Below, in pieces: positions 14,406 to 20,091 of a stretch of 20,091 bases of DNA. Source of the DNA: Bacillota bacterium (GTDB lineage Bacteria; Bacillota; Sulfobacillia; JAJZYS01; JAJYTV01). The notes under the pieces were generated by a model. That model saw only the letters and a list, made by a program, of their open reading frames with translations. It did not search any database and was not told where the DNA came from. The translations under genes were made by a program, and so were the position numbers. The first letter of the stretch is position 1. Each line of letters opens with the position of its first letter. The stretch lies in contig JAJYTV010000004.1 in NCBI GenBank assembly GCA_021792885.1, forward strand, positions 1-20,091, given 5' to 3'.

Positions 14406-14433
14406 TGGTGGAGCCGAGGGGAGTCGAACCCTC
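14406..14433 (-). tRNA. Orphan 3' end of an alanine-type tRNA or tmRNA (partial; likely attachment-site scar)
   Basis: Read on the minus strand: T-loop TTCGACT (14428-14422), T-stem 3' strand CCCCT, acceptor 3' strand CGGCTCC, discriminator A and encoded CCA. The ending GCTCCACCA is typical of tRNA-Ala and tmRNA, which share the G3-U70 pair. The expected T-stem 5' strand would be AGGGG, but the sequence has GAGGG, giving one mismatch and one wobble. No acceptor 5' strand (GGGGCCG or GGAGCCG), D-arm or anticodon arm was found within the next few hundred bases. It therefore looks like the duplicated 3' end left by an integrase-borne element, not a working RNA gene. Confidence 0.5.
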
Positions 14434-14505
14434 CGACCTCGTGAATGCCACAAATGCCTACGGGTTCCGATGGTGTCCTGCCATGTCCCAGGAATGCCTT
14501 CCTGA

Positions 14506-14533
14506 GTACTCCCACTGCATGCTGTGGGAGTAC
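14506..14533. repeat. 28-bp near-perfect palindrome
   Basis: Arms GTACTCCCAC (14506-14515) and GTGGGAGTAC (14524-14533) are perfect inverted copies. The central GCATGC (14517-14522) is itself palindromic, so only the T-T pair at 14516/14523 breaks full symmetry. It could be a protein-binding dyad, a resolution/recombination site or a cruciform-forming scar. No flanking T-run supports a terminator role. Confidence 0.6.
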
Positions 14534-14813
14534 CTTGGACGGTTCGTCTAGCCCGGGGCGAGGCGAACGAGTTCCACTTCGACCGGCCGACTCTTGCCTC
14601 GCCGTGGGGAGGTCTCGCCTCGGCGGTGAGCCACGCTGCGGTTGTACGATTCGAAACCTCCCTGGGCGAGCGGTCGAGGTACCACTCGATCGCCATCTTG
14701 TCCCTACGCACTCCAGCGGTTCCACCGCCCACAGAGATTCGGCGGGTGGACGCCCGACCCTCTCACGCGCCGCACCTGCCCATGCGAGGCAGAAGCAACC
14801 GGCGGGATAGCCT

Positions 14814-15770
14814 TCAGCCCTTGCCGTAGAAACCTCGCATCACATCCTCGAGGCGCGGTTCCTGCAAGCTGAAGTCCTCGATCTCCCCTGCCTCCCGGCA
14901 GCGTTCCAGGAGGGCGGGCGCGCTGTGCCTTCGTCCGTCGAACTCCATCACGAGCGTCCTCGGCCCGCTCTCCTCCACCGTGACGCCGTCGAGACCTCGA
15001 ATGCACCCCAGATCCGGAGCCGTCCGGAACGTGACCTGCAGCGCGCGCGGCGCGCCGACCTGGGCGGTGAGGTCCTCCGCCGCGCCGTCGAACACCAGGG
15101 CTCCCTGGTCGATGATCAGGAGGCGGTCGCACAGCGCCTCCACGTCGCCCATGTCGTGGGTCGTCAGGAGGATCGTCGTGCCCTGCGTACGGTTGATCTG
15201 TCCCAACTTGTCCCGCAGGGACGCTTTGGCGGTCACGTCGAGGCCGATGGTGGGCTCGTCGAGGAACAGGAGGGGCGGGCGGTGGAGGAGGGCGGCGGCA
15301 AGCTCCGCCCGCATGCGCTGCCCGAGCGACAGCTGCCGCACCGGTGTCTCGAGGAACCCCGAGAGTTCGAACAGGTCCTCGAGTTCTCCGAGTCGCTCGC
15401 GGAACGCGCGCTGCTCCACCTTGTACATCGCCCGCAGGATGCGCAGGGACTCCACGAGCGGCAGGTCCCACCAGAGCTGCGTGCGCTGGCCGAACACGAC
15501 GCCCATGCGGTGCGCGAGCCGGACGCGGTCACGACCCGGCGTGAGCCCGTCGACCGTCACGTGCCCCCCGCTCGGCATGAGGATGCCGGTGAGCATCTTG
15601 ATCGTGGTGGACTTGCCCGCGCCGTTCGGGCCGAGGAAGCCGCAAAACTGGCCCATCTCGAGGGAGAAGGAGAGGTCCCGGACGGCCTCCACACGCCGCG
15701 CCGCGCCGCCGAAGAGGCGCGTTCTGCGCACGAACGTCTTCGTCAGGTGCTCCGCCGAAATCATCCCCAC
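14814..15770 (-). CDS. ABC-2 exporter ATP-binding subunit (COG4586 type)
   Basis: A 318-residue ATPase of a multidrug/glycan-type ABC-2 exporter. Visible motifs are Walker A GPNGAGKST (47-55), Q-loop GQRTQLWWDLP (Q95), signature LSLGQRMRAELAAALLH (147-163), Walker B LLFLDEPTIGLD (167-178) with E172, and switch H205. The GQRTQLWWDLP segment is a hallmark of the COG4586 group, which occurs with two dissimilar permeases; both are found immediately upstream here. The C-terminal 90 residues form the extra regulatory domain usual for this group. The start is taken as GTG 15770, which has GAAGGGG seven bases upstream; ATG 15764 two codons on is the alternative. It is the last gene of a minus-strand operon of three, 39 bases after the second permease. 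The transported substrate is unknown. Confidence 0.9.
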   Translation of the reverse strand: MGMISAEHLTKTFVRRTRLFGGAARRVEAVRDLSFSLEMGQFCGFLGPNGAGKSTTIKMLTGILMPSGGHVTVDGLTPGRDRVRLAHRMGVVFGQRTQLWWDLPLVESLRILRAMYKVEQRAFRERLGELEDLFELSGFLETPVRQLSLGQRMRAELAAALLHRPPLLFLDEPTIGLDVTAKASLRDKLGQINRTQGTTILLTTHDMGDVEALCDRLLIIDQGALVFDGAAEDLTAQVGAPRALQVTFRTAPDLGCIRGLDGVTVEESGPRTLVMEFDGRRHSAPALLERCREAGEIEDFSLQEPRLEDVMRGFYGKG

Positions 15771-15809
15771 TGGCCCATCCCCTTCCCTCGGACGACTGGA
15801 GCGCCACGT

Positions 15810-16601
15810 TCAGCTACCGGTGCTCGTGTAGCGCCGTACGCCCATGTTCCAGAGCGCGAGGGCGAGCAGCACCGCCACGATCGAGCCCCCGGCGGAGAGC
15901 AGGAGGTACCAGGGCGGGCCCTTCCCGAGCACGACGCAGGCCGGCAGGTAGCTCCCGAGCGCGACGGGGATGATTGTGAAGAACAGCGCCTGGATGCCGC
16001 GCGGGTAGACAGACAGCGGGTAGTTGGCCGCCGTCTCCGGTCCGTAGAGGAGGAGCGGCTGGATGTCGTCGATGCGGGTCGTCCAGAAGCCGATGGCGGC
16101 GGTTGCGGTCACGAGCGCGAAGAAGATGGCCCCTCCCGCCAGGAGCCCGACGCCCGATCCTGCAACGGCGATCCCCGGGGTGCGCCACGCGCCGCTCCGC
16201 CAGATCCCTACCGCCAGCACAACGATCCCCTCGGCGATCCAGCCGGCCTGCTCGGGGTTCAGCGAGCGGGTCGCGAGGATGAAGAGCGGCGACGCCGGGC
16301 GGGTCAGGATGGAGTCGAACTCCCCGCCGACGAGGTAGCGGTCGAATTCATGCAGTTCGGAGGCGAAGACGCGGTAGAGGCCCGAGGCCGTCTGGGCGAA
16401 GCCGACGAGCACCAGGATCTGGCTTGCCGTCCATCCGCCGATGCCGTGCACGCGGTTGGCGATGTAGAGCACCACGAGCAGTTCCGCCGAGAGCATGACC
16501 ATGCCCAGGACCAGGCTCACGGCGAAGTTCCATCGGTAGGTGGCTCGCGCCTTCACCGTCGCCGAGACCAGCGTGCGGTAGAGGGCCCATGCCTCGCCCA
16601 T
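15810..16601 (-). CDS. ABC-2 exporter permease (COG3694 type)
   Basis: A 263-residue integral membrane protein with about six hydrophobic segments (near 25-47, 58-77, 118-135, 143-170, 198-216 and 230-250). It contains DRYLVGGEFDSILTRPASPLF, the cytoplasmic segment typical of this permease group (consensus close to DxxLxxGxLDxxLxRPxxPLF). Its ATG at 16601 overlaps the TGA of the upstream permease (TGATG), so translation is coupled and the two permeases are probably made in equal amounts as a heterodimer. The ATPase gene follows after 39 bases. A 506-residue open frame that appears to join this permease to upstream sequence reads the neighbouring permease gene in the wrong frame. Confidence 0.87.
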   Translation of the reverse strand: MGEAWALYRTLVSATVKARATYRWNFAVSLVLGMVMLSAELLVVLYIANRVHGIGGWTASQILVLVGFAQTASGLYRVFASELHEFDRYLVGGEFDSILTRPASPLFILATRSLNPEQAGWIAEGIVVLAVGIWRSGAWRTPGIAVAGSGVGLLAGGAIFFALVTATAAIGFWTTRIDDIQPLLLYGPETAANYPLSVYPRGIQALFFTIIPVALGSYLPACVVLGKGPPWYLLLSAGGSIVAVLLALALWNMGVRRYTSTGS

Positions 16602-17383
16602 CAGCCGCCCTGCACTTCGAGCTTGCGATAGGCCCGCAGCGTGACGACTGCCGCCAGCGCGCACATCGCGACGCCCCACGAGATCGCGGAGATCCAGTCC
16701 CCGGGCTGCGCCCTTCCCAGCCAGACCGCTACCGGCAGCCACACCAGCGTCTGGAAGGGCAGCCACTGGACCACCGCCCGCGCCCAGAGCGGCAGGAGGA
16801 AGAGGGGCAGGAGCTGTCCACCCGCCGCCATCACTAGCGCGAAGAACACCCGCCTCGCCCACCTGGGTTCCACCGTCCAGAAGGCCGCCATGCCCGAGAG
16901 GTATTGGATGAGAAGACCCATCAGACCGCACAGGCCCAGCGCGGCCAGCGTCTCGAGCAGCACCGCAGGCTGCGTGAGCCGCCCCCACGGGAAGACGCCT
17001 AGCGCCGTGAACATGAGGGCCATCGGCAGGCTGCGGAAGAGGAGGTTGTAGAGCACCTCGCCCGCCCCGGCAGCCAGCATGCGCGGCAGGTAGGCGACGG
17101 GACGCACGAGCTCGAGTGCAACCTGACCGCTGCGGATCTGGGCGTCGATCCCGAGGTACGGCGTGATGAAGGTCGAGACCCAGAGCACGAACTGGGAGAG
17201 GGCGATATACTCCATGAACATGTGCGGCGGCCAGCCGCCCAGGGTCCGTCCGCGGTCGGCGGCCTGCCAGAGCGCCATGTAGATGAGTCCAAAGAGAGCG
17301 CTTCCCAGGTTTGTGGCCATGTGCGCCCAAACGTACACGAGGTTGCGCCGAAAGGCGGCGCCGGCCAGTGCAGCGTAGACCAT
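16601..17383 (-). CDS. ABC-2 exporter permease (COG4587 type)
   Basis: A 260-residue integral membrane protein with about six hydrophobic segments. Recognisable parts are FRRNLVYVWAHMATNLGSALFGLIYMALW near the N-terminus and the cytoplasmic GIDAQIRSGQVALELVRPVAYL, the counterpart of the motif in the partner permease. Start: ATG 17383 has GGGGGTG (one mismatch to GGAGGTG) eight bases upstream. The earlier ATG 17404 (or GTG 17407), which adds seven or eight residues, has no purine-rich site. It is the first gene of the exporter operon and its stop overlaps the next start. No exporter substrate gene is adjacent; the glycan cluster lies on the far side of the attachment-like scar, so a functional link is only a possibility. 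Confidence 0.85.
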   Translation of the reverse strand: MVYAALAGAAFRRNLVYVWAHMATNLGSALFGLIYMALWQAADRGRTLGGWPPHMFMEYIALSQFVLWVSTFITPYLGIDAQIRSGQVALELVRPVAYLPRMLAAGAGEVLYNLLFRSLPMALMFTALGVFPWGRLTQPAVLLETLAALGLCGLMGLLIQYLSGMAAFWTVEPRWARRVFFALVMAAGGQLLPLFLLPLWARAVVQWLPFQTLVWLPVAVWLGRAQPGDWISAISWGVAMCALAAVVTLRAYRKLEVQGG

Positions 17384-17817
17384 CTGGGACACCCCCGGAG
17401 CCATCACGCTACCATATGGACCGAGGCGCCGTCTACGGATTGCGCATACGCAGGTGGCTTGCAGAGCCGCCTGGCCCGGCCTTGCGAGTCCACCAACACT
17501 CTTGATCTGCAGCAGGTTTGCAGTCGCGCCCTATGTGAGGGCAGCAAGCCGCTGCACCGCCATCCCTGTGGAACTTTGCGATCAAGTCGGGCAAGGCGTA
17601 CAGAGCTTGGTGACGCAAGGCCCATCATGCTCAGGCACCAACGCGATCACATGCTTCACCGCCACGATGACGGAAACGGTGGTGGCAACTAGCACGTCCG
17701 TAATCGTCCTCATGCCCTCCCGATCGTGTGGGAGTTCAGTCATTTCGGCGACAGGTCCGACGGTGCTGTTTGGACTCTCGCCGCTTGTGGATCCTCAGGG
17801 GGTGCGCCTCCCTGCTT
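17384..17817. other. Gene-poor stretch between exporter operon and toxin gene
   Basis: About 430 bases hold the exporter promoter region and otherwise no recognisable gene. Both strands have open frames of 60-130 codons, but none has a ribosome site or a familiar motif. G+C looks somewhat lower than in the exporter genes, which would fit degraded mobile DNA, but no identifiable remnant can be named. Confidence 0.45.
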
Positions 17818-18075
17818 CTAGCGGTAGACGTGACTCCGGTGTCCGATGTTGACAACTAAGACAACCAGCTGCCGGTCACGGATCTCGTAGATGACTCGAT
17901 AGTGTCCTTGACGGATACGGTACCGCTCAAGACCAGAGAGCTTCTCGCATCCACGTGGACGCGGGTTGTCGGCAAGGGCGCAGATGCGCTCCAATATTAC
18001 CGTGACCTGCTCGCGTAGCAGTCCCTTGAGATCCCTGGCGACCGATTCCTTGAACCGGATCTCATAGGGTGCCAT
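17818..18075 (-). CDS. RelE/ParE-superfamily toxin
   Basis: An 85-residue type II toxin. The sequence YEIRFKESVARDLKGL (4-19), CEKLSGLERYRIRQGHYRVIYEI (43-65) and the closing VVNIGHRSHVYR (74-85) match the RelE-like mRNA endonuclease fold: an N-terminal helical hairpin, then the KLxGxxxYRIRxGxYRxxY strand pair. R55, R60, Y63 and R80 are the likely active-site and RNA-contact residues by family analogy. The start codon (ATG 18075) lies inside the end of the antitoxin gene, overlapping by 14 bases, the usual coupling in these modules. G+C is lower than in the neighbouring exporter genes, consistent with horizontal transfer. Confidence 0.9.
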   Translation of the reverse strand: MAPYEIRFKESVARDLKGLLREQVTVILERICALADNPRPRGCEKLSGLERYRIRQGHYRVIYEIRDRQLVVLVVNIGHRSHVYR

Positions 18076-18295
18076 TGGCCTTCAGTTCTGCAAGGAGTTC
18101 CTCATAGGTGATTTCGGGTTCGGAGGCACGCTCTTCGAACGCCTGTAGATCTTCCCGATCTTCCCGCAAGAGGCCGCGCACGGCTTCGTTGACAATGTCG
18201 GAAATTGGCCGGCGCGTGACCGCCGACTTCATGCGAAGCGCCCTGTGGATCTCAGTCTCCAAGTAGATGGTTGTACGTTCGGTGTCCTTTCCCAC
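18062..18295 (-). CDS. Ribbon-helix-helix antitoxin of the RelE-type module
   Basis: A 77-residue protein. Residues 7-45 (RTTIYLETEIHRALRMKSAVTRRPISDIVNEAVRGLL) form a ribbon-helix-helix DNA-binding domain of CopG/MetJ type. The acidic, probably flexible tail (46-77, ending YEELLAELKANGTL) should wrap and neutralise the toxin. Start: GTG 18295 is preceded by GGGAGGGA about six bases upstream; a longer open frame to 18634 has no such site and crosses the promoter. It is the first gene of the pair, overlapping the toxin start by 14 bases. It probably represses its own promoter through the dyads just upstream. Confidence 0.85.
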   Translation of the reverse strand: MGKDTERTTIYLETEIHRALRMKSAVTRRPISDIVNEAVRGLLREDREDLQAFEERASEPEITYEELLAELKANGTL

Positions 18296-18316
18296 GGCGA
18301 TCCCTCCCGCATCCAC

Positions 18317-18350
18317 ATTGTAACACCGTGACGCTAAGACGTTAGGGTGT
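18317..18350 (-). promoter_or_regulatory. Promoter/operator candidate of the toxin-antitoxin operon
   Basis: On the minus strand a -10-like TACAAT (18322-18317) lies 21 bases before the antitoxin GTG. It is overlapped upstream by inverted repeats CTAA-GACG-TTAG (18334-18345) and ACACC/GGTGT (18323-18327 and 18346-18350). Placement across the -35 region suits antitoxin autorepression; no good -35 is visible. Confidence 0.4.
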
Positions 18351-18590
18351 CTACAGTGTTCAGGATTCGACGTGGGCCACGACTTGATGCGCCCACGTTG
18401 ACACCGATCCCATTCTACGGCGGGGAGCGCGCTCGCACCTCGTCGGCTCGCCCGTGTTGACGCCCGAAAACACGGGGCGCGCCTGGGCCTCGCCTCTGCC
18501 AGGACAGCGTCAGGCCAACGACCGGAGTCACCGTACCGATAGCCTGTCTCTCCAAATCGGGTTGGGCGAACAGCCCGCTGGCACACAACC
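18351..18590. other. Spacer between toxin-antitoxin module and IS with two inverted repeats
   Basis: No gene is seen. Two exact inverted repeats stand out: ACGTGGGC/GCCCACGT (18370-18377 and 18391-18398, 13-base loop) and CCCGTGTT/AACACGGG (18451-18458 and 18469-18476, 10-base loop). Neither has a T-run. They may be remnants of mobile DNA or transcription stops protecting the module. Confidence 0.45.
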
Positions 18591-18656
18591 CGTTGCGTCA
18601 ATAGAAAAGGTGCCTGAACGTGAATTCGTTGCATCAGAAAAGAAAGGTGCTTGAAG
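18591..18656 (+). repeat. Left terminal repeat pair of the IS
   Basis: Two tandem copies: CGTTGCGTCA..AAAAGGTGCCTGAAC (18591-18619) and CGTTGCATCA..AAAGGTGCTTGAAG (18627-18656). They begin 36 bases apart. They match the reverse complement of the right-end pair; the inner copy is the closest match. Confidence 0.75.
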
Positions 18657-18688
18657 ATCTGACATAGGAGGCGGGTGGAAGAGGGGTT

Positions 18689-18715
18689 AGGGGGGAAACC
18701 GAAGGTGTCCCCCCT
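18689..18715 (-). terminator. Hairpin downstream of the transposase gene
   Basis: AGGGGGGA (18689-18696) and TCCCCCCT (18708-18715) pair perfectly over 8 bp with an 11-base loop. It begins 12 bases past the transposase stop on the minus strand. No T-run follows. It may stop transcription at the IS end or block read-through from outside. Confidence 0.5.
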
Positions 18716-18727
18716 CCTACGGCGCGT

Positions 18728-20008
18728 TTAGGAGCCGGAGTGGATTTCGAAGTTGCGGCGGGGCTTGGTGGCCGGCAGCGGGGAGAATGGCTGGTCGACG
18801 GCAGGCCTCATGAGCTCAGTTTGCAGTCGGTAGATTTCGCGTTGGAGTGCCGCGGGGTTGAGGGTGCGGAAGATCGCGGTGAGCCGATCCTTAGCCTCCG
18901 TGGAGACCTTGTCCGAGGCCAGGACGCGCTGGTAGGGCGTCTTGGCGGTGTCGTAACAGCGGCGCACTTTGGCGCCGTGGCGCTCCTTGCGAACGAGTTT
19001 TTGCGTGGGCTGGAAGAAGTTCGTGTAGAGGCGGAGATTGGCGTAGAGCTCGTTGAGCAGGGCCAGCTGGCTCGGGGTGTCGTAGCGGCGGTAGCCGACG
19101 GACCTACGCACCACCGCCCAGTTCTTCTGCTCCACATAGCAGTTGTCGTTCTTGCGTTCAGGGCGTGAGCGGGTGAACGTGAGCTCGTGCTGCTGGCAGT
19201 ACGTGATGAGGTGCTTGTTGATGAACTCACTACCGTTGTCGGAGTCGAGACCGAGGACAGGGAACGGGAATAACGTCAACTTCTCCTTCAGCGCCGCAAA
19301 GACCCAGCGCTGGGCCTTGTTGCGGATGGCAACGGTCTCCGTCCAGGCGGTGGTGACGTCGGTCATGTCGAGCGTCTGGCAGAACTCGCCCGCGGGGTTC
19401 CCGCCCTCGTGCGAGACGAGATCGATCTCAAGGAAGCCGGGCTGGGCGTCGTCCCAGTCGGCGAAGGTACGGATGGGAACGCCATGCTTCATCAGGGAGC
19501 CTGGACGAGTGCCGGAGCGTCCCTTAATCTCGAGCCGTCTCCGGTCCGCTGCCAGCAGGCGGTCGATTGTGGCCGAACTCATCGCCAGCAGCCGTATACG
19601 CACCTCCGGGAGCAGGGAGATCTCGCCGTGGCGTTCCAACGCATCCACGAGTTCGGCCATGAACGGCGCCAAGCGCTTGCCGGCAGGGAAACCCAGGATG
19701 GCCCAGACCCGCACCAAGGCGTCCTTCACCGGCATGCCATACTTCGGCGGCCGGCCACGGCGATGCACTCTTGGCAGCGGAGCCGACTTACGCGGCCGTT
19801 TGCGCAGGGCTCGTGCGATATACTTGCGGTTCAGGCCGAGCAGCTTTGTCGCCTCATCCAGCAGACGCGTCTTCTCTCCCTTGCGCGCCCTGCGATAGCG
19901 CTGCGCGAGCTCCGCCAGCACCGCCTGGCGCTCCTTGAACAGCAGGGGCACGTCCAGCTCCTCCCTCCGGGGCAGGTCTGACGTGCCGGTTCGTGACACC
20001 TGGCTCAC
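18728..20008 (-). CDS. IS transposase with integrase catalytic core (DDE, rve)
   Basis: A 426-residue transposase, apparently intact. The N-terminal helix-turn-helix region (about 25-75, RARKGEKTRLLDEATKLLGLNRKYIARALRK) should bind the terminal repeats; a basic linker RRGRPPKYG follows. The integrase core has D196 (FLEIDLVSH), D257 (LDSDNGSEF) and E293 (KNDNCYVEQKNW), with the D-x35-E spacing typical of rve transposases. The C-terminal 130 residues are a mixed helical tail of this IS group. Start: GTG 20008 has GAAGGGA immediately ahead; GTG 19999, three codons later, has GGGAGTGA at a better distance. Either way the ribosome site lies in or next to the inner right terminal repeat (20012-20041), so transposase binding could repress its own expression. 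Confidence 0.88.
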   Translation of the reverse strand: MSQVSRTGTSDLPRREELDVPLLFKERQAVLAELAQRYRRARKGEKTRLLDEATKLLGLNRKYIARALRKRPRKSAPLPRVHRRGRPPKYGMPVKDALVRVWAILGFPAGKRLAPFMAELVDALERHGEISLLPEVRIRLLAMSSATIDRLLAADRRRLEIKGRSGTRPGSLMKHGVPIRTFADWDDAQPGFLEIDLVSHEGGNPAGEFCQTLDMTDVTTAWTETVAIRNKAQRWVFAALKEKLTLFPFPVLGLDSDNGSEFINKHLITYCQQHELTFTRSRPERKNDNCYVEQKNWAVVRRSVGYRRYDTPSQLALLNELYANLRLYTNFFQPTQKLVRKERHGAKVRRCYDTAKTPYQRVLASDKVSTEAKDRLTAIFRTLNPAALQREIYRLQTELMRPAVDQPFSPLPATKPRRNFEIHSGS

Positions 20009-20011
20009 TCC

Positions 20012-20075
20012 CTTCGGGCACCTTTCCGTTCTGATGCAACGACTCGCCTTCGGGCACCTTCATTGTGATGCAAGT
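20012..20075 (-). repeat. Right terminal repeat pair of the IS
   Basis: On the minus strand the inner copy CGTTGCATCAGAACGG..AAGGTGCCCGAAG (20041-20012) and outer copy TTGCATCA..GAAGGTGCCCGAAG (20074-20048) begin 36 bases apart, mirroring the left end. The inner copy is the presumed promoter-proximal operator of the transposase gene. Confidence 0.75.
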
Positions 20076-20091
20076 CGCGCGGTTGACCACA

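Larger units (their letters stand above)
14258..14813. other. Gene-free junction between glycan cluster and exporter operon
   Basis: No convincing gene is seen in about 550 bases. The stretch contains a small CAGGT/ACCTG dyad (14299-14313), a strong terminator (14368-14392), an orphan tRNA-type 3' end (14406-14433), a short hairpin CAGGAA/TTCCTG (14489-14504) and a 28-bp palindrome (14506-14533). A minus-strand frame around 14400-14732 and a plus-strand frame from 14366 (LVEPRGVEPSD..., a usual misreading of tRNA ends) are open, but I do not recognise either as protein. Confidence 0.55.
18591..20075 (-). mobile_element. Insertion sequence with rve-type DDE transposase and doubled terminal repeats
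   Basis: One transposase gene is bounded by inverted termini. Each end has two tandem copies of a repeat with the core GTTGCATCA, seven or so variable bases, then AAGGTGC and YTGAAS/CCGAAG. Left copies are at 18591-18619 and 18627-18656; right copies, inverted, are at 20012-20041 and 20048-20075. The spacing is 36 bases at both ends. The exact outer tips and target duplication cannot be set; the element may extend a few bases beyond both coordinates, to near the window edge on the right. The family resembles IS groups with integrase-core (rve) transposases; I cannot name the IS. Confidence 0.75.

Noticed and set aside
14443..14457. GGCATT repeats as a possible CRISPR or tandem array
   Set aside because: Only two adjacent copies (a third lies near 14495) with no regular spacer length; too few and too short for an array.
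14406..14760. A complete tmRNA (ssrA) gene on the minus strand
   Set aside because: The 3' end fits and the gap is long enough, but no 5' GGGG end complementary to CGGCTCC, no GG-TTTCGACGG segment in the right place and no YALAA-like tag frame could be found. The closest, GGTTTCGAATCG at 14656-14645, lacks a matching acceptor strand.
15810..17330. A 506-codon minus-strand frame that looks like a fused permease
   Set aside because: The first part reads the upstream permease in the wrong frame. The true second permease starts at 16601, overlapping the TGA of the first.
17454..17852. A 132-codon plus-strand frame in the gene-poor stretch
   Set aside because: It has no ribosome site and no familiar motif, ends inside the antisense of the toxin gene, and its composition is like random translation.

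Overview
The window is GC-rich (around two thirds G+C by eye), densely coded and has strong GGAGG-type ribosome binding sites, several of which fix GTG or TTG starts. Together with the NarL-type signalling pair, a three-gene ABC-2 exporter and a Leu/Ile/Val-type lipoprotein, this suggests a bacterium such as a high-GC Firmicute (Symbiobacterium or Thermaerobacter-like) or an actinobacterium-like lineage. That assignment is an inference and is weak.

Layout. (1) 1-2973, minus strand: a lipoprotein solute-binding protein followed by an M24 (Xaa-Pro peptidase/creatinase-fold) metallopeptidase. A strong hairpin lies between them and another lies after the peptidase. No permease or ATPase partner is in the window. 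(2) 2974-3311: a divergent control region with a near-perfect 22-bp dyad on the binding-protein side and three DosR/DevR-like boxes on the other. (3) 3312-8954, plus strand: an apparent four-gene operon. It encodes a NapH/NosR-like membrane polyferredoxin, a ferredoxin-GltD-type flavoprotein with a C-terminal membrane hairpin, a membrane GAF histidine kinase of DevS/NarL type, and a NarL/DevR response regulator. This is the most interesting part: a putative NAD(P)H/ferredoxin/quinone redox module carrying its own sensor and apparently its own operator. (4) 9264-14257: a glycan cluster with a GT4 glycosyltransferase (plus), a UDP-sugar 6-dehydrogenase (minus), an NDP-sugar epimerase/decarboxylase (plus) and a second, paralogous GT4 (plus). 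They probably make and transfer an acidic sugar onto a surface glycan. (5) 14258-14813: no gene seen, but a perfect terminator, an orphan alanine-type tRNA/tmRNA 3' end (a likely integration scar) and a 28-bp palindrome. (6) 14814-17383, minus strand: a complete ABC-2 exporter with two permeases and an ATPase (COG4587/COG3694/COG4586 type). (7) 17384-20091: accessory DNA with a gene-poor stretch, a RelE/ParE toxin with a ribbon-helix-helix antitoxin, and an insertion sequence with an rve-type DDE transposase. The IS ends each carry two tandem copies of a 36-bp-spaced repeat.

The right side (from about 14.26 kb) looks like a mobile/accessory zone appended to the more housekeeping-like left side. 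All family names come from motifs read by eye; no database search was run.
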